Position numbers and translations under genes: made by a program
Assembly: GCF_012911015.1 (NCBI RefSeq)
Contig: NZ_WVVV01000014.1
Location: 43,671 to 101,352 of the forward strand
DNA length: 57,682 nucleotides
Direction of reading: 5' to 3'
DNA from: Chelativorans sp. ZYF759
GTDB lineage: Bacteria; Pseudomonadota; Alphaproteobacteria; Rhizobiales; Rhizobiaceae
Notes under the pieces: model-generated
The model's input: only the letters and a program-made list of their open reading frames with translations
What the model was told of the DNA's origin: nothing
Databases searched by the model: none
Shown here: in pieces, positions 18,014-27,828 of the stretch
How the letters are laid out: each line of letters begins with the position of its first letter
How positions within the stretch are numbered: position 1 is the stretch's first letter

Positions 18014-19288
18014 TCACGCGCTGGCGCTGCCCTTTTCGTTCTCGCGCTCGGCATAGATGTAGAGCGGGCGGGCATTGCCCTGTACGACCTCGTCGGAGAT
18101 CACGACTTCGCGAACGCCTTCGAGCGCCGGCAGCTCGAACATGGTGTCGAGCAGGATCGATTCCATGATGGAGCGCAGGCCGCGTGCACCCGTCTTGCGC
18201 TCGATCGCCTTCTTCGCGATCGCCGACATGGCGCTCTCATGGAAGGTCAGTTCGACATTCTCCATGTCGAAGAGCCGCTGGTACTGCTTGACCAGCGCGT
18301 TCTTGGGCTCGGTCAGGATCTGGATCAGCGCCGCCTCGTCGAGGTCCTCAAGCGTCGCCAGGACAGGCAGACGGCCGACGAATTCGGGGATGAGACCGAA
18401 TTTAAGCAGATCCTCGGGCTCGACCTTGCGGAAGAGCTCGCCGGTCTTGCGGTCCTCGGGCGAGGAGACATTGGCACCGAAGCCGATCGAGGTCTTGCGG
18501 CCGCGGTCGGAGATGATGCGGTCGAGACCGGCAAAGGCGCCGCCGCAGATGAACAGGATGTTGGAGGTATCGACCTGCAGGAACTCCTGCTGGGGATGCT
18601 TGCGCCCGCCCTGCGGCGGAACGGAGGCCACGGTGCCTTCCATGATCTTCAAGAGCGCCTGCTGCACGCCCTCGCCCGACACGTCGCGGGTGATCGAGGG
18701 GTTGTCGGACTTGCGGCTGATCTTGTCGATCTCGTCGATATAGACAATGCCGCGCTGGGCACGCTCGACATTGTAATCGGCCGATTGCAGCAGCTTGAGG
18801 ATGATGTTCTCGACATCCTCGCCCACATAGCCGGCTTCCGTCAGCGTGGTGGCGTCGGCCATCGTGAAGGGCACGTCGATGATGCGGGCCAGTGTCTGGG
18901 CCAGCAGCGTCTTGCCGCAGCCCGTGGGGCCGATCAGCAGGATGTTCGACTTCGCCAGTTCGACGTCCTGGTTCTTGGCCGCATGCGCCAGGCGCTTGTA
19001 GTGATTGTGGACCGCCACAGACAACACGCGCTTGGCGTGGGACTGGCCGATCACGTAATCGTCGAGAACCGTCAGGATCTCCTGCGGGGTGGGAACGCCT
19101 TCGCGCGACTTCACCATCGAGGATTTGTTTTCCTCGCGGATGATGTCCATGCACAGTTCGACACACTCGTCGCAGATGAAAACCGTCGGGCCCGCGATCA
19201 GCTTGCGGACCTCATGCTGGCTCTTGCCGCAAAACGAGCAGTAGAGCGTGTTCTTCGCATCGCCCCCGCCGTTGCTGATCTTGCTCAT
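18014..19288 (-). CDS. clpX: ATP-dependent Clp protease ATP-binding subunit ClpX
   Basis: A 424-residue unfoldase that feeds ClpP. It has the N-terminal zinc-binding domain with four cysteines (YCSFCGKS and [10 protein letters not shown]), a Walker [13 protein letters not shown], Walker [12 protein letters not shown], and the ClpP-docking loop as IGFGANVSS. Length and sequence are normal for Rhizobiales. It shares the orientation of clpP, but a 390-base gap separates them, so an internal promoter is likely. Confidence 0.98.
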   Translation of the reverse strand: MSKISNGGGDAKNTLYCSFCGKSQHEVRKLIAGPTVFICDECVELCMDIIREENKSSMVKSREGVPTPQEILTVLDDYVIGQSHAKRVLSVAVHNHYKRLAHAAKNQDVELAKSNILLIGPTGCGKTLLAQTLARIIDVPFTMADATTLTEAGYVGEDVENIILKLLQSADYNVERAQRGIVYIDEIDKISRKSDNPSITRDVSGEGVQQALLKIMEGTVASVPPQGGRKHPQQEFLQVDTSNILFICGGAFAGLDRIISDRGRKTSIGFGANVSSPEDRKTGELFRKVEPEDLLKFGLIPEFVGRLPVLATLEDLDEAALIQILTEPKNALVKQYQRLFDMENVELTFHESAMSAIAKKAIERKTGARGLRSIMESILLDTMFELPALEGVREVVISDEVVQGNARPLYIYAERENEKGSASA

Positions 19289-19678
19289 ATTCCATGTCCT
19301 TTCGGCACTTCCGTCTCGTCGACCCCAAGGGTCGCGAAGCGCTGTGGCACTTTAGGGCGCGAGGCCGTCGCTGCCAACCGGCGACCGCCGCGTCCCTGCT
19401 TCCGAAATCCTGGAGATCCGACCTTTCGCCGGCTCCCCAAACCCTCCAACGCAGAAAGTTGGCATCGGATCATCAACATAGGCTTAAGGGACGCCCCGCA
19501 GCCAAACTTATGTATCAACCCGGATATTGCCGCCTGACCAGACCAGATACCGACGCAACGCGGCTGGACCCTGCGACTTCGAAACTAGGTACGAAACGAA
19601 ACACAGGAAAGGGCCAACTGTGGCAGAATTGACGCTGCCACCGTCAAAAATCGTTCACAATCGACGTGACGACCCAAA
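19289..19678. other. Intergenic region between clpP and clpX
   Basis: 390 bases without a gene. It contains a 7-bp hairpin (about 19620-19626 with 19635-19641) near the clpP end, with a T-run on the other side on the minus strand, so it may not terminate. The remainder must contain the clpX promoter; I see no convincing -35/-10 pair. No tRNA or other RNA gene is recognised. Confidence 0.5.
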
Positions 19679-20311
19679 TCAGCTCGAGGCAGGCGCGTCC
19701 ATCGCCTCGCGATTCGTGATGACCTTGTCCACAAGTCCGAAATCCTGCGCCTCTTCGGAGGTCATGAAATGATCGCGATCGAGCGTCTTTTCGATGGTCT
19801 CGTAGTCCTGGCCGGTATGCTGGACATAGACCTCGTTCAGGCGACGCTTCAGCTTGATGATGTCCTGGGCGTGGCGCTCGATGTCGGAGGCCTGGCCCTG
19901 GAAACCGCCCGAGGGCTGATGCACCATGATGCGGGCGTTCGGGGTGGCGAAACGCATGCCCTTCTCGCCAGCGCACAGCAGCAACGACCCCATGGAGGCC
20001 GCCTGCCCGACACAGAGCGTGGACACGGCTGGCTTGATGAACTGCATGGTGTCGTAGATGGCCATGCCACTTGTCACCACGCCGCCGGGCGAGTTGATGT
20101 AGAGGGAAATTTCCTTCTTCGGGTTCTCGGCCTCAAGGAAGAGAAGCTGCGCGCAGACCAGCGTCGCCATGCCGTCCTCGATCGGGCCGGTGATGAAGAT
20201 GATCCGCTCCTTGAGGAGGCGAGAGAAGATGTCATACGCCCGCTCACCGCGATTGGTCTGCTCGACCACCATCGGCACGAGGTTCATCGCGGTTTCGACT
20301 GGATGCTTCAT
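19679..20311 (-). CDS. clpP: ATP-dependent Clp protease proteolytic subunit ClpP
   Basis: The 210-residue serine peptidase that forms the two-ring ClpP barrel. The catalytic serine is in [14 protein letters not shown], histidine in [11 protein letters not shown] and aspartate in [10 protein letters not shown]. The start [20 protein letters not shown] at 20311 is the family-typical one and has AAGGG upstream; the frame to 20407 is not homologous. Pairs with ClpX (next gene) and ClpA (2.2-4.6 kb). Confidence 0.98.
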   Translation of the reverse strand: MKHPVETAMNLVPMVVEQTNRGERAYDIFSRLLKERIIFITGPIEDGMATLVCAQLLFLEAENPKKEISLYINSPGGVVTSGMAIYDTMQFIKPAVSTLCVGQAASMGSLLLCAGEKGMRFATPNARIMVHQPSGGFQGQASDIERHAQDIIKLKRRLNEVYVQHTGQDYETIEKTLDRDHFMTSEEAQDFGLVDKVITNREAMDAPASS

Positions 20312-20410
20312 CGGGCATGTCCCTTGTTCTGGAAGCGATTCGCGACCGGACGGCGGAATCTCTGAGATGCTGGGCCCTAGATAGGTTGGCAGGACCGGCT
20401 TGCGCAAGAG

Positions 20411-21514
20411 CTAGACGGCTTCGGCGCGCAGCCAACTGCCAAGTGAAGCCGAATCGCCCGTTTCGAGCGCTTCGGCGACGCGCCGACCAACGGCTGCCCC
20501 GAACTTGTAACCATGTCCGGAACAGGCAGAGACGACCAGGCAGACACCGATTTCCTGGCAGTGGAAACGCTCGTCAGCGGTGAAAGTGTAGGCACAGGTG
20601 ACGAATTCACGCACCGCGTAATCGCCGACCCGGGCGATGGCTCCAGCGAACAGATCGCGCAGGGCCTCACCCTCGCCGGGCCTGGGAACGCGGTCGGCAT
20701 CGGCGTCGTCCGTGGGGCGTTTGGTGAGACCGGACCCGAATTTGAGCCCCGCCCCTCCCGAAGGCGGGATGATGTAGCCATCCGTTTCGCCGCCCACGTC
20801 CAGAATGATCGGGGCGGAATCCCACGCCGAGACGAGCTCGGCTGGAGGCTGGAGGTAGACAACGCCGGTCCGGTGGGTGGAGAGCGTGCCAGTCACCTCT
20901 GGAAACAGCTTCGGCACCCAGGCACCGGCGGTCACGACGACGCGGTCGGCCAAGATGGTGTCGCCGCTCTCGAGCTGCAGGCGGCCTTGCTTCGGGTCAA
21001 CGGAGATCACGCGTGTGTTTTCAAGCACGGTCGCGCCGTTCCGGCGCAGCCAGGCGGCGGTCCCGGCGGCGATCCTGCGACAGTGCAACGCACCGCCTTC
21101 AGGCGAATGGAAGACGAAGCGCATGGAGACCGCATCGAGGAACGGCCATCGCTCGGCTGCTTCTTCGGCACCAAAGACCTCATGCGCGTATCCGCCGGCT
21201 CTCATGCCCTCAAGATAGCGTTCGGCCTCGTCACCTTCCTCGCGCGACATGCAGATGAAGCCGCGATGATCGTAGTGATTCGTGCCCAGATCCGCCCAAA
21301 GGGCGTCCCAGGCCTCGTAGGCCTCGGTGATAAGACGGCCGTAACCGCTGTCTGGGCCGTAGGCGCGCCGGATGATGCGGTGATGATCGCCGGAGGCCGC
21401 GAGTGGATTGGGAATCGTGCCCTGCTCGACGAGCGTGACGTCGTGGCCGCGCGCGGTCAGCGACCAGGCGGTGGACAGGCCGGCAATGCCGGCTCCGACG
21501 ATGGCAATCTTCAT
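20411..21514 (-). CDS. FAD-dependent oxidoreductase, sarcosine oxidase-like
   Basis: A 367-residue DAO-fold flavoprotein. It opens with the FAD-binding GxGxxG motif IVGAGIAGLSTAW and ends with CSGHGYKFGAAVG, matching the monomeric sarcosine/N-methyltryptophan oxidase segment where the Cys carries covalent FAD. The acidic end of the Rossmann strand (VTLVEQG) fits FAD use. Substrate may be an N-methyl amino acid; the family is broad. It is a single leftward gene, with a divergent P450 75 bases upstream. Confidence 0.85.
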   Translation of the reverse strand: MKIAIVGAGIAGLSTAWSLTARGHDVTLVEQGTIPNPLAASGDHHRIIRRAYGPDSGYGRLITEAYEAWDALWADLGTNHYDHRGFICMSREEGDEAERYLEGMRAGGYAHEVFGAEEAAERWPFLDAVSMRFVFHSPEGGALHCRRIAAGTAAWLRRNGATVLENTRVISVDPKQGRLQLESGDTILADRVVVTAGAWVPKLFPEVTGTLSTHRTGVVYLQPPAELVSAWDSAPIILDVGGETDGYIIPPSGGAGLKFGSGLTKRPTDDADADRVPRPGEGEALRDLFAGAIARVGDYAVREFVTCAYTFTADERFHCQEIGVCLVVSACSGHGYKFGAAVGRRVAEALETGDSASLGSWLRAEAV

Positions 21515-21588
21515 GGGAATTCTCCGCAGGCAGGTCGCGGAAGCTTAGCCTCTGGCACAGGCCTGGCAAGACAGGCTAAGCAGCGCTC

Positions 21589-22845
21589 ATGACACAGACC
21601 GCTCCAGCGCCCGACCATCTCCATTTCGATCGCGCCCGCCGGAAAGTGCGGATCGATCCGCATGACCACCGCTTCTTCCAGGATCCGTATCCGGCCTACG
21701 CCTATCTGAACCGGGAGGCGCCGGTCTTCTTCTGGGAGGAATTCGGCCACTGGTGCCTGGCCGGTTTCGATGACGTCAACCGGCTGTTCCGCGACAAGCG
21801 CTTCGGGCGCGAACGGCCCGGCGGCTACATGAACGCGGTGAAGGCCTTGGGAGACCGGTCGCATCTGGCAGCATTCGACGCGGTCGAGGCGGGGTCCATG
21901 CTGGAACTCGAGCCGCCTGTCCACACGCGGCTGAGGACCCTGGTCAATCGCGCCTTTGTCTCGCGCCAGGTCGAGAAACTGCGCCCGCGGATCGAGATGC
22001 TGGCGCACGCGCTTGTCGACGCTTTCGAGGACAGGGGCGAGGTCGACCTCATTCCGTCCTTCGCGACGCCACTGCCCGCCACCGTGATCGCCGAAATGAT
22101 GGGGTTGCCCGCCGAAACCGGACCGCAGCTCGTCGCCTGGTCGAATGACATGGTGCGCATGTACATGCATGCGCCCACGCGCGCGGACGCTGACAAGGCC
22201 AACGAATCGGCCGCTGCCTTCGCGGGCTTCATCCGCCACCACGCCGACGGGCGGCGCAAGGACCCGGGCGACGATTTGCTCAGCGTCCTGATCGCCGCGC
22301 ACGAAAGCGGCGACAGGCTGTCGGAGGACGAACTCGTCTCTTCGGCCATCCTGCTGCTCAATGCGGGCCACGAAGCGACGGTGCACCAGACCGGCAATGC
22401 CGTGCGCACGATCCTGCGCCAGGGCGGCGACCCGCGCCGCTTTTTCGGCGACGACGCGGCGACGGCGGCCACGGTCGAGGAATGTTTGCGGATCGACGCG
22501 CCGCTGCACATGTTCACCCGCTTCGCCTATGAGGACGTGGAAATCGCCAAGGGCGTCGTCCTTCGGCAGGGCGAAACGCTCGGCCTGCTCCTGGGCGCGG
22601 CGAACACCGATGCGGCGGCTTTCGACGCCCCCCTCGCCTTCTTGCCAGACCGGCAGGACCAGAAGAACGTCTCCTTCGGCGCGGGCATCCATTTCTGCAT
22701 CGGCGCGCCCCTGGCGCGGCTCGAAATGCAGGTGGCGCTCAAGGTGCTGTTCGAACGACTGCCGGGGCTGAAACTGACCGAAGACCCGCGCTACCGCGAC
22801 ACCTATCATTTTCATGGGCTGGAGCGGCTGACGGTTGCGTGGTGA
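21589..22845 (+). CDS. Cytochrome P450
   Basis: A 418-residue soluble bacterial P450. Visible motifs are the I-helix LLLNAGHEATVHQ, the K-helix ExxR (EECLR), and the heme-ligand loop FGAGIHFCIGAPLA containing the axial Cys. It needs an external ferredoxin and reductase; neither is nearby. The gene is divergent from the sarcosine-oxidase-like gene and convergent with the DUF5996 gene. Substrate unknown. Confidence 0.95.
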   Translation: MTQTAPAPDHLHFDRARRKVRIDPHDHRFFQDPYPAYAYLNREAPVFFWEEFGHWCLAGFDDVNRLFRDKRFGRERPGGYMNAVKALGDRSHLAAFDAVEAGSMLELEPPVHTRLRTLVNRAFVSRQVEKLRPRIEMLAHALVDAFEDRGEVDLIPSFATPLPATVIAEMMGLPAETGPQLVAWSNDMVRMYMHAPTRADADKANESAAAFAGFIRHHADGRRKDPGDDLLSVLIAAHESGDRLSEDELVSSAILLLNAGHEATVHQTGNAVRTILRQGGDPRRFFGDDAATAATVEECLRIDAPLHMFTRFAYEDVEIAKGVVLRQGETLGLLLGAANTDAAAFDAPLAFLPDRQDQKNVSFGAGIHFCIGAPLARLEMQVALKVLFERLPGLKLTEDPRYRDTYHFHGLERLTVAW

Positions 22846-22861
22846 GAGGCGGCAGGAGTCT

Positions 22862-23794
22862 TCAGATCCTGCGCGGCCTGCGGGGCTGTCCCATCTCGCA
22901 GTCCAGTTCCTTTCGCTTCCAGCCGCCCAGATCGGCGGCCGCCTCGTAGGTGCTCTGCAGGAAGGCGAGGAGCATCGCCTCGGGGTCCCTTGCCTCGCGA
23001 ACTGCATCGTAGGGCAGGATGAATTCGCCGAGCTGGCCATCGAAATAGGCGGCCTCGGGCATTGCCCGTGCCTGGGCAAACCCCTCCGGCGCAGGATAGG
23101 CATAGGAATAGAAGGCCGGGAAACCGCTCCCTGCGCCGGGCCAGAAACCAGCCGAGGAAACCTGGTGGCTGTATGCTTCCCGGGTGATCTCGTCGGGAAG
23201 GGCCGGAATGCCGCCAGCATGAAGCGGCGCCACCTCGCCCGAAAATCTTGTGACGGCGAGGTCGAAGGAGCCCCAGAAGAAGTGGACCGGACTCGCCTTG
23301 CCCAGGAAGCCGGTGCGGAAGCGCTTGAACGTGCGGTCGATCGACACGCAGGCGCGGAAGAAGCGGTTCACCGCATCACGGTCATAGGCGCGCAGGCGCG
23401 TGTCATCGGCGAAGCGGATGCCGTCGGCGATTTCGCTCGGGCGAGCGCTGAAGCGGCTGGACAGTCCGAGTTCATCCAGCAGGGCGATAAACCGTTCGTG
23501 GAAATGCCGCACGGACATCGGTTCCAAATCGAACCCGCCATCGCCGCCGGCGGCGGTAAAGGCGCGCACCTTGTGATCGACGAGATCGAGAACGATTTCC
23601 GCATCCTCGTTGCCATCGGGGACAAGTCCGGTCGTGAGCCCCCGCGCGCTCACATAGAGCGTCGCCTGCCAGGAATGGTTCTGCCAGGGCGTGTTGGCCA
23701 GGCGGTACTTTCCAACGATCTGGCTGAAAAGATGAAGCGCCTCGCAGCTTTCCCGCCACGCCTCGTAGGGTATTGCAGGCCAGGCTCCGTTCAT
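22862..23794 (-). CDS. DUF5996 family protein
   Basis: A 310-residue protein of the DUF5996 family, which I recognise from the N-terminal block WPAIPYEAWRESCEALHLFS and the later PVHFFWGSFDLAVTRFSG and AYPAPEGF segments. No enzymatic function is established for the family. It is soluble, Trp/Phe-rich and without signal peptide. The start MNGAWPAIPYE at 23794 is family-typical; the open frame to 24136 upstream is not homologous and is Arg/Ser/Pro-rich. Confidence 0.85.
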   Translation of the reverse strand: MNGAWPAIPYEAWRESCEALHLFSQIVGKYRLANTPWQNHSWQATLYVSARGLTTGLVPDGNEDAEIVLDLVDHKVRAFTAAGGDGGFDLEPMSVRHFHERFIALLDELGLSSRFSARPSEIADGIRFADDTRLRAYDRDAVNRFFRACVSIDRTFKRFRTGFLGKASPVHFFWGSFDLAVTRFSGEVAPLHAGGIPALPDEITREAYSHQVSSAGFWPGAGSGFPAFYSYAYPAPEGFAQARAMPEAAYFDGQLGEFILPYDAVREARDPEAMLLAFLQSTYEAAADLGGWKRKELDCEMGQPRRPRRI

Positions 23795-24310
23795 GGGCGT
23801 CACATTCCGCTCGCTGGACCGATCCGAAAACAAGGAAAGCACTGGGATCGCTCCCAGTGCCTCCCTGTTCAGATCGACATCCGCTCGCCAGTATGCCCGA
23901 AGGCAGTCCGCCGCGCCGGACCCCGAACCTGACCGGTCTTCGGTTCCGCCAACCCCAAGGGGATGGCTTGCCTCGACCTTGCTCCTTCGCCCGAAAGCTG
24001 GGGAGTTTGCCATCGAAGAACGTCCGGCCTTCATGGCAGCATCGGCTGCGGCGCGGCCGAAGCCGCAACCAGCAGTTCCGCGGGATACCTGGCGATCGGT
24101 TGGCGGGCGAACCCACGGCCCCGATCGGGCCAGCACGGTCCCAGGAACTCTTTCAAGTCTCGCTTTCGGCTTGTTCCCCGTATCCGCTGGGGGCCTTTGG
24201 CTCCTGAGATGATTGAAGCCTATGCCTCTTCCCTTGCGTCAGCAATGTGCGCAAGCCTGTGGATAGTGTGAATAGCGTGGATCAGCGACCGCACTGCGAA
24301 ATGCAATGGA
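23795..24310. other. Gene-free region between DUF5996 and CPBP genes
   Basis: 516 bases with no convincing gene. All frames are Arg/Pro-rich, typical of uncounted GC-rich DNA. A perfect 9-bp hairpin (23839-23847 with 23852-23860, four-base loop) is visible. I looked for RNase P, SRP, tmRNA and 6S signatures and saw none. Confidence 0.6.
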
Positions 24311-25057
24311 CTAAGCGCGGCCGGCCCGCATCGGGAGCAGGACGGCGACTGCCGCGATGACAGCCAGGACGATGCCGGTGACGCGCGGATCGAAGTAAGT
24401 ATGGAATGTAAGGCTCGCGACATTCGTGATGGCATGGATCAGTGCGGCGGCGAAGACGCTCTTGCCTGCGTTGTTGTAGATCCACACGATAATGAACCGG
24501 ATCGCCACGACCCAGAGCGTCCACCAGGCAATCCACTCCAGCGAACGACCCACCTGCAGCAGCGGTATCCAGTGCCAAGCAGCCGTCGCCAGACCGAGGA
24601 CAAGACTGGTGGCCAGTGCGGAATGACGCGCCTGAAGTGCATCGGTTGCATAGCCTGTCCAGCCCAACTCCTCGCACTCTGCCGCAATGAAGAACACCAC
24701 GAACATCATGATGGCGACGGGTATGTGAAGTTCGGGGGGTGAAGGTGGCTGATCCCAAACCGCGATGATCAGGAAGGTGGCGGCCGTCGCGAGCGGCATC
24801 AGTAGAAGTATTGGCACAAACCAGTAATGCGGCCGGATGCGGCGGCAGTCGAATGCCCGCCTCCAGAGTGCGGCAACGCCACGGCGGCCGGCTTGGCGAT
24901 AGACAAGGATGGACGCGGCCGCCACGGGGCAGAGAACCGCGAGCGCGCTGAAGGGCACGCCCGGCGCGAACCGCAGATCGACAAATGCGTTGGCCAGCCA
25001 GAATGGAAGGGAGAGCAGGGTAACGAGCAGAAAGAATTGCAGCGACGACGGCTTCAC
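24311..25057 (-). CDS. CPBP family intramembrane metalloprotease
   Basis: A 248-residue membrane protein of the CPBP/Abi (CAAX-protease-like) family. It has about eight hydrophobic segments and the family motifs: CEELGWTGYATDAL (EExxxR-type, here with T where R is common), HWIPLL and HAITN. The family cleaves or processes membrane peptides; function here is unknown. GTG 25057 is chosen because AGGGAGGT lies four bases before it; an in-frame ATG at 25081 would place the ribosome site inside the coding sequence. It directly follows a cupin gene on the same strand. Confidence 0.85.
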   Translation of the reverse strand: MKPSSLQFFLLVTLLSLPFWLANAFVDLRFAPGVPFSALAVLCPVAAASILVYRQAGRRGVAALWRRAFDCRRIRPHYWFVPILLLMPLATAATFLIIAVWDQPPSPPELHIPVAIMMFVVFFIAAECEELGWTGYATDALQARHSALATSLVLGLATAAWHWIPLLQVGRSLEWIAWWTLWVVAIRFIIVWIYNNAGKSVFAAALIHAITNVASLTFHTYFDPRVTGIVLAVIAAVAVLLPMRAGRA

Positions 25058-25082
25058 TGGCACCTCCCTTGCTGCCTCCACC

Positions 25083-25427
25083 TCAAATCCTGATCACATA
25101 CTCCTTGCGCGTCGTCTCGCGAACTTCCCAGCTTCCCTTGAAGCCCGGCCGCAGGACGAAACTGTCGCCTGCGCGGACCGTGCGCGCCTGCCCGCCCTCC
25201 TCTTCGATCACCGAGACACCGGACAGGATGTGGCAGAACTCCCATTCGTCATACTCGATCCGCCACTTGCCGGGTGTCGATTCCCAGATGCCGGCAAAAA
25301 GGCCGCCTTCGGCCTCCTCGACATTCCATGTTCGGAAGCGAGGATCGCCGGAAATCAGGCGACCAGGGGCAGGACCGCCCTCCACCGGCTCGATGCCGTC
25401 GGCGGCGATGGTCAACAGGAGAGGCAT
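25083..25427 (-). CDS. Cupin domain protein
   Basis: A 114-residue single-cupin protein (cupin_3/DUF861-like). The beta-barrel core has WRIEYDEWEFCHILSGV and a second half with RAGDSFVLRPGFKGSWEV. One strand keeps E-x-x-H (EFCH), the first cupin metal motif; the second histidine is replaced, so metal binding may be weak. It is transcribed with the CPBP gene (25-base gap to its GTG). Confidence 0.87.
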   Translation of the reverse strand: MPLLLTIAADGIEPVEGGPAPGRLISGDPRFRTWNVEEAEGGLFAGIWESTPGKWRIEYDEWEFCHILSGVSVIEEEGGQARTVRAGDSFVLRPGFKGSWEVRETTRKEYVIRI

Positions 25428-25490
25428 AACGGGCTTCCTCGAAAACAGCCGATCCGCCAGGGGTTTGGCGGATCGGCTTCACGGGGTGAT

Positions 25491-26774
25491 TCAGGCCTTG
25501 GCCAGCGCCTGCTCGAGATCGGCGATGATGTCGTCGGCATCCTCGATGCCGACGGACAGGCGGATCACGTCCGGGCCGGCGCCGGCGGCGGTCTTCTGCT
25601 CGTCGGAGAGCTGGCGGTGGGTGGTCGAGGCCGGGTGGATGATCAGCGACTTGGTGTCGCCGATATTGGCCAGGTGCGAGAAGAGCTCCACGCCCTCGAC
25701 GACCTTCACGCCGGCATCGAAGCCGCCCGTCAGCCCGAAAGTGAACACCGCCCCGGCGCCCTTGGGCGAGTATTTCTGCATCAGGGCGTGGTTCTTGTCC
25801 GATGCCAGGCCCGGATAGGAAACCCACTTGACCTTGTCGTGCTTCGACAGCCACTCGGCGACCTTGAGCGCGTTGTCGCAGTGACGCTGCATGCGCAGCG
25901 GCAGGGTCTCCATGCCGGTCAGGATCATGAAAGCGTTGAAGGGCGAGATGGAGGGCCCGAAATCGCGCAAGCCGAGCACGCGGCAGGCAATGGCGAAGGC
26001 GAAATTGCCGAAGGTCTCGTGCAGGACGACGCCGCCATATTCGGGCCTCGGCTCGGACAGCATCGGATAATTGCCGGATTTCGACCAGTCGAAGGTACCG
26101 CCGTCGACGATCACGCCGCCCATGGAGTTGCCATGGCCGCCGATGAATTTTGTCAGCGAGTGGACGACGATATCGGCGCCGTGTTCCAGCGGGCGCAAGA
26201 GGTAGGGCGATGCCATGGTGTTGTCGACGATGAGTGGCAGGCCGTGTTCACGGGAGACGTCGCCGATCTTTTCGAGATCGACAAAGGTGCCGCCCGGATT
26301 GGCGAGGCTTTCCACGAAGATCGCGCGGGTGCGCTCGTCGACGAGATCGGCCATGGAGGCCGGGTCGTCCGTATCGGCCCAACGCACCTCCCAGCCGAAA
26401 TTCTTGAAGGCGTGGCCGAACTGGTTGATCGAGCCACCATAAAGCTTCCTCGCCGCGATGAAGTTGTCGCCCGGGCGCATCAGCGTGTGAAAGATGAGCA
26501 ACTGGGCGGCATGGCCCGACGCCGTGGCGAGCGCGGCCGTGCCGCCCTCCAATGCCGCCATGCGCTCCTCCAGCACCGCCTGGGTGGGGTTCATGATGCG
26601 GGTATAGATGTTGCCGAAGGCCTTCAGCCCGAACAGCGAGGCCGCGTGGTCGACGTCGTCGAAGACGTAGGACGTGGTCTGGTAGATCGGCGTGGCGCGC
26701 GCGCCGGTCGCGGGATCTGGCTGGGCACCGGCATGGACGGCGAGCGTGTTGAAGCCAGGGGTGCGCTGGGACAT
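25491..26774 (-). CDS. metY: O-acetylhomoserine aminocarboxypropyltransferase (sulfhydrylase)
   Basis: A 427-residue PLP enzyme of the Cys/Met metabolism family, converting O-acetylhomoserine and sulfide to homocysteine. The start MSQRTPGFNTLAVHAGAQPD and TTSYVFDDVDHAASLF are typical of MetY rather than MetB/MetC. The PLP lysine is in HSLTKFIGGHG, and LYGGSINQF is the usual tyrosine loop. ATG 26774 is fixed by AGGAGGAGA. The symbol is from family, not biochemistry. It stands alone leftward after a 110-base gap. Confidence 0.92.
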   Translation of the reverse strand: MSQRTPGFNTLAVHAGAQPDPATGARATPIYQTTSYVFDDVDHAASLFGLKAFGNIYTRIMNPTQAVLEERMAALEGGTAALATASGHAAQLLIFHTLMRPGDNFIAARKLYGGSINQFGHAFKNFGWEVRWADTDDPASMADLVDERTRAIFVESLANPGGTFVDLEKIGDVSREHGLPLIVDNTMASPYLLRPLEHGADIVVHSLTKFIGGHGNSMGGVIVDGGTFDWSKSGNYPMLSEPRPEYGGVVLHETFGNFAFAIACRVLGLRDFGPSISPFNAFMILTGMETLPLRMQRHCDNALKVAEWLSKHDKVKWVSYPGLASDKNHALMQKYSPKGAGAVFTFGLTGGFDAGVKVVEGVELFSHLANIGDTKSLIIHPASTTHRQLSDEQKTAAGAGPDVIRLSVGIEDADDIIADLEQALAKA

Positions 26775-26884
26775 GGATTCTCCTCCTGCATTGTCATCGA
26801 CTGCGGCGGGCATTGATTGCAGAGGCCGGCGCCAAAGGCAAAGAAGATCGTTGCCGAAATCGACCCCGAGACAGCGCTTCCGTT

Positions 26885-27406
26885 CTAGCGCTGCCTGATG
26901 CCGAAGCTCTGGAAACCCTGCCGCATGACCGGCTTGCGCGAGGACAGGACGCCGCTGTTGACGCCGTTCCAGCCGATCTCGCCGGACAGCCGCGCATATT
27001 CGATCTTCGGGCAGCGGTTCATCACCACCCTGATGCCGGCCGCCTCCGCCTTCGCGGCGGCCTCGTCGTGGCGAACGGTGAGCTGCGTCCACAGAACCTT
27101 CGGCACGGGATCGAGCGCAAGCATTTCGTCGACGATGCCGGGCAAGGCTTCGGAGGCGCGAAAGAGGTCGACCATGTCGATGGGGACCGCCACATCGGCC
27201 AGGCGCGCGACCACGGGACGCCCGCAGATTTCCTTGCCCGCCTGCCCCGGATTGACCGGGTAGACCTCGTATCCCTTGTCGACCAGATATTTGAGGACGA
27301 AGAAGGAGGGCCGGACCTCGTTTGCCGAGGCGCCCACGATGGCGATCGTCTTCACCTCGTTCAGGATGCCGGAGATGTAGGAATTGTCATAGGTGTCGTG
27401 GTTCAT
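26885..27406 (-). CDS. CoA-binding protein (YccU-like)
   Basis: A 173-residue Rossmann-fold CoA-binding domain protein (YccU/YneT type). It has the nucleotide loop IAIVGASANEVRPSF and later VYPVNPGQAGKEICGRPV and the C-terminal MNRCPKIEYARL. The family's role is unclear; it is related to the succinyl-CoA synthetase alpha CoA domain. It overlaps the VOC gene stop by four bases, hence operon with VOC and crotonase genes. Confidence 0.9.
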   Translation of the reverse strand: MNHDTYDNSYISGILNEVKTIAIVGASANEVRPSFFVLKYLVDKGYEVYPVNPGQAGKEICGRPVVARLADVAVPIDMVDLFRASEALPGIVDEMLALDPVPKVLWTQLTVRHDEAAAKAEAAGIRVVMNRCPKIEYARLSGEIGWNGVNSGVLSSRKPVMRQGFQSFGIRQR

Positions 27407-27828
27407 GCGGGCAGCGAAATTCGCCCCTCCTCGTCGATGGGGAAGTCGGGATTGTGGGCGACTTCCCACAGATGACCGTCAGGATCGGCGAAATAGCCGG
27501 ATCGTCCACCCCAGAAGGCCGTGGTCGCCGGCTTGACGATGCGGCCCCCGGCCTGAGCGGCCGCATCCAGAACCGCATCGACCTCAGCAGCCGACCGGGT
27601 GTTGTGGGCAAGCGCCAGGGAAGAAGCGGCGGCCGGTCCCATCTCGATGCCTGCGTCGCGCGCCAGGTCCTCGCGCGGAAACAGAGAAAGGATCACGCCA
27701 CCCAGCTGGAAGAAGGCAACCCCATCGGTGAAGCGCTGGTGGCGCTTCAGTCCCATTGCCTCGTAGAAGGCGGTCGCACGGTCGAGGTCGTCGACACCGA
27801 GCGTGACGATAGAGATGCGTGGCTCCAT
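27403..27828 (-). CDS. VOC family protein (glyoxalase/bleomycin resistance-like)
   Basis: A 141-residue vicinal-oxygen-chelate protein, with the paired beta-alpha-beta-beta-beta modules starting ISIVTLGVDDLDRATAFY and ending GYFADPDGHLWEVAHNP. The C-terminal DPDGHLWE with its Glu is a typical metal ligand end. The start ATG 27828 overlaps the crotonase stop by one base (TGATG). It is the middle gene of a three-gene overlapped unit. Confidence 0.92.
   Translation of the reverse strand: MEPRISIVTLGVDDLDRATAFYEAMGLKRHQRFTDGVAFFQLGGVILSLFPREDLARDAGIEMGPAAASSLALAHNTRSAAEVDAVLDAAAQAGGRIVKPATTAFWGGRSGYFADPDGHLWEVAHNPDFPIDEEGRISLPA

Noticed and set aside
23795-24310. Possible RNase P, SRP, tmRNA or 6S RNA gene in the gene-free interval.
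   Set aside because: The P4 and GGAAGGAAGCAG-type signatures and a permuted tmRNA tag were not seen on either strand.
24861-26816. Long rightward frames over the cupin and metY genes.
   Set aside because: They are shadows of certain leftward genes, with low-complexity composition.
26775-26884. Possible SAM-II riboswitch ahead of metY.
   Set aside because: The interval has a GCCGGC stem-like part but lacks the conserved GCTAAA and pseudoknot elements I would expect. Not supported.
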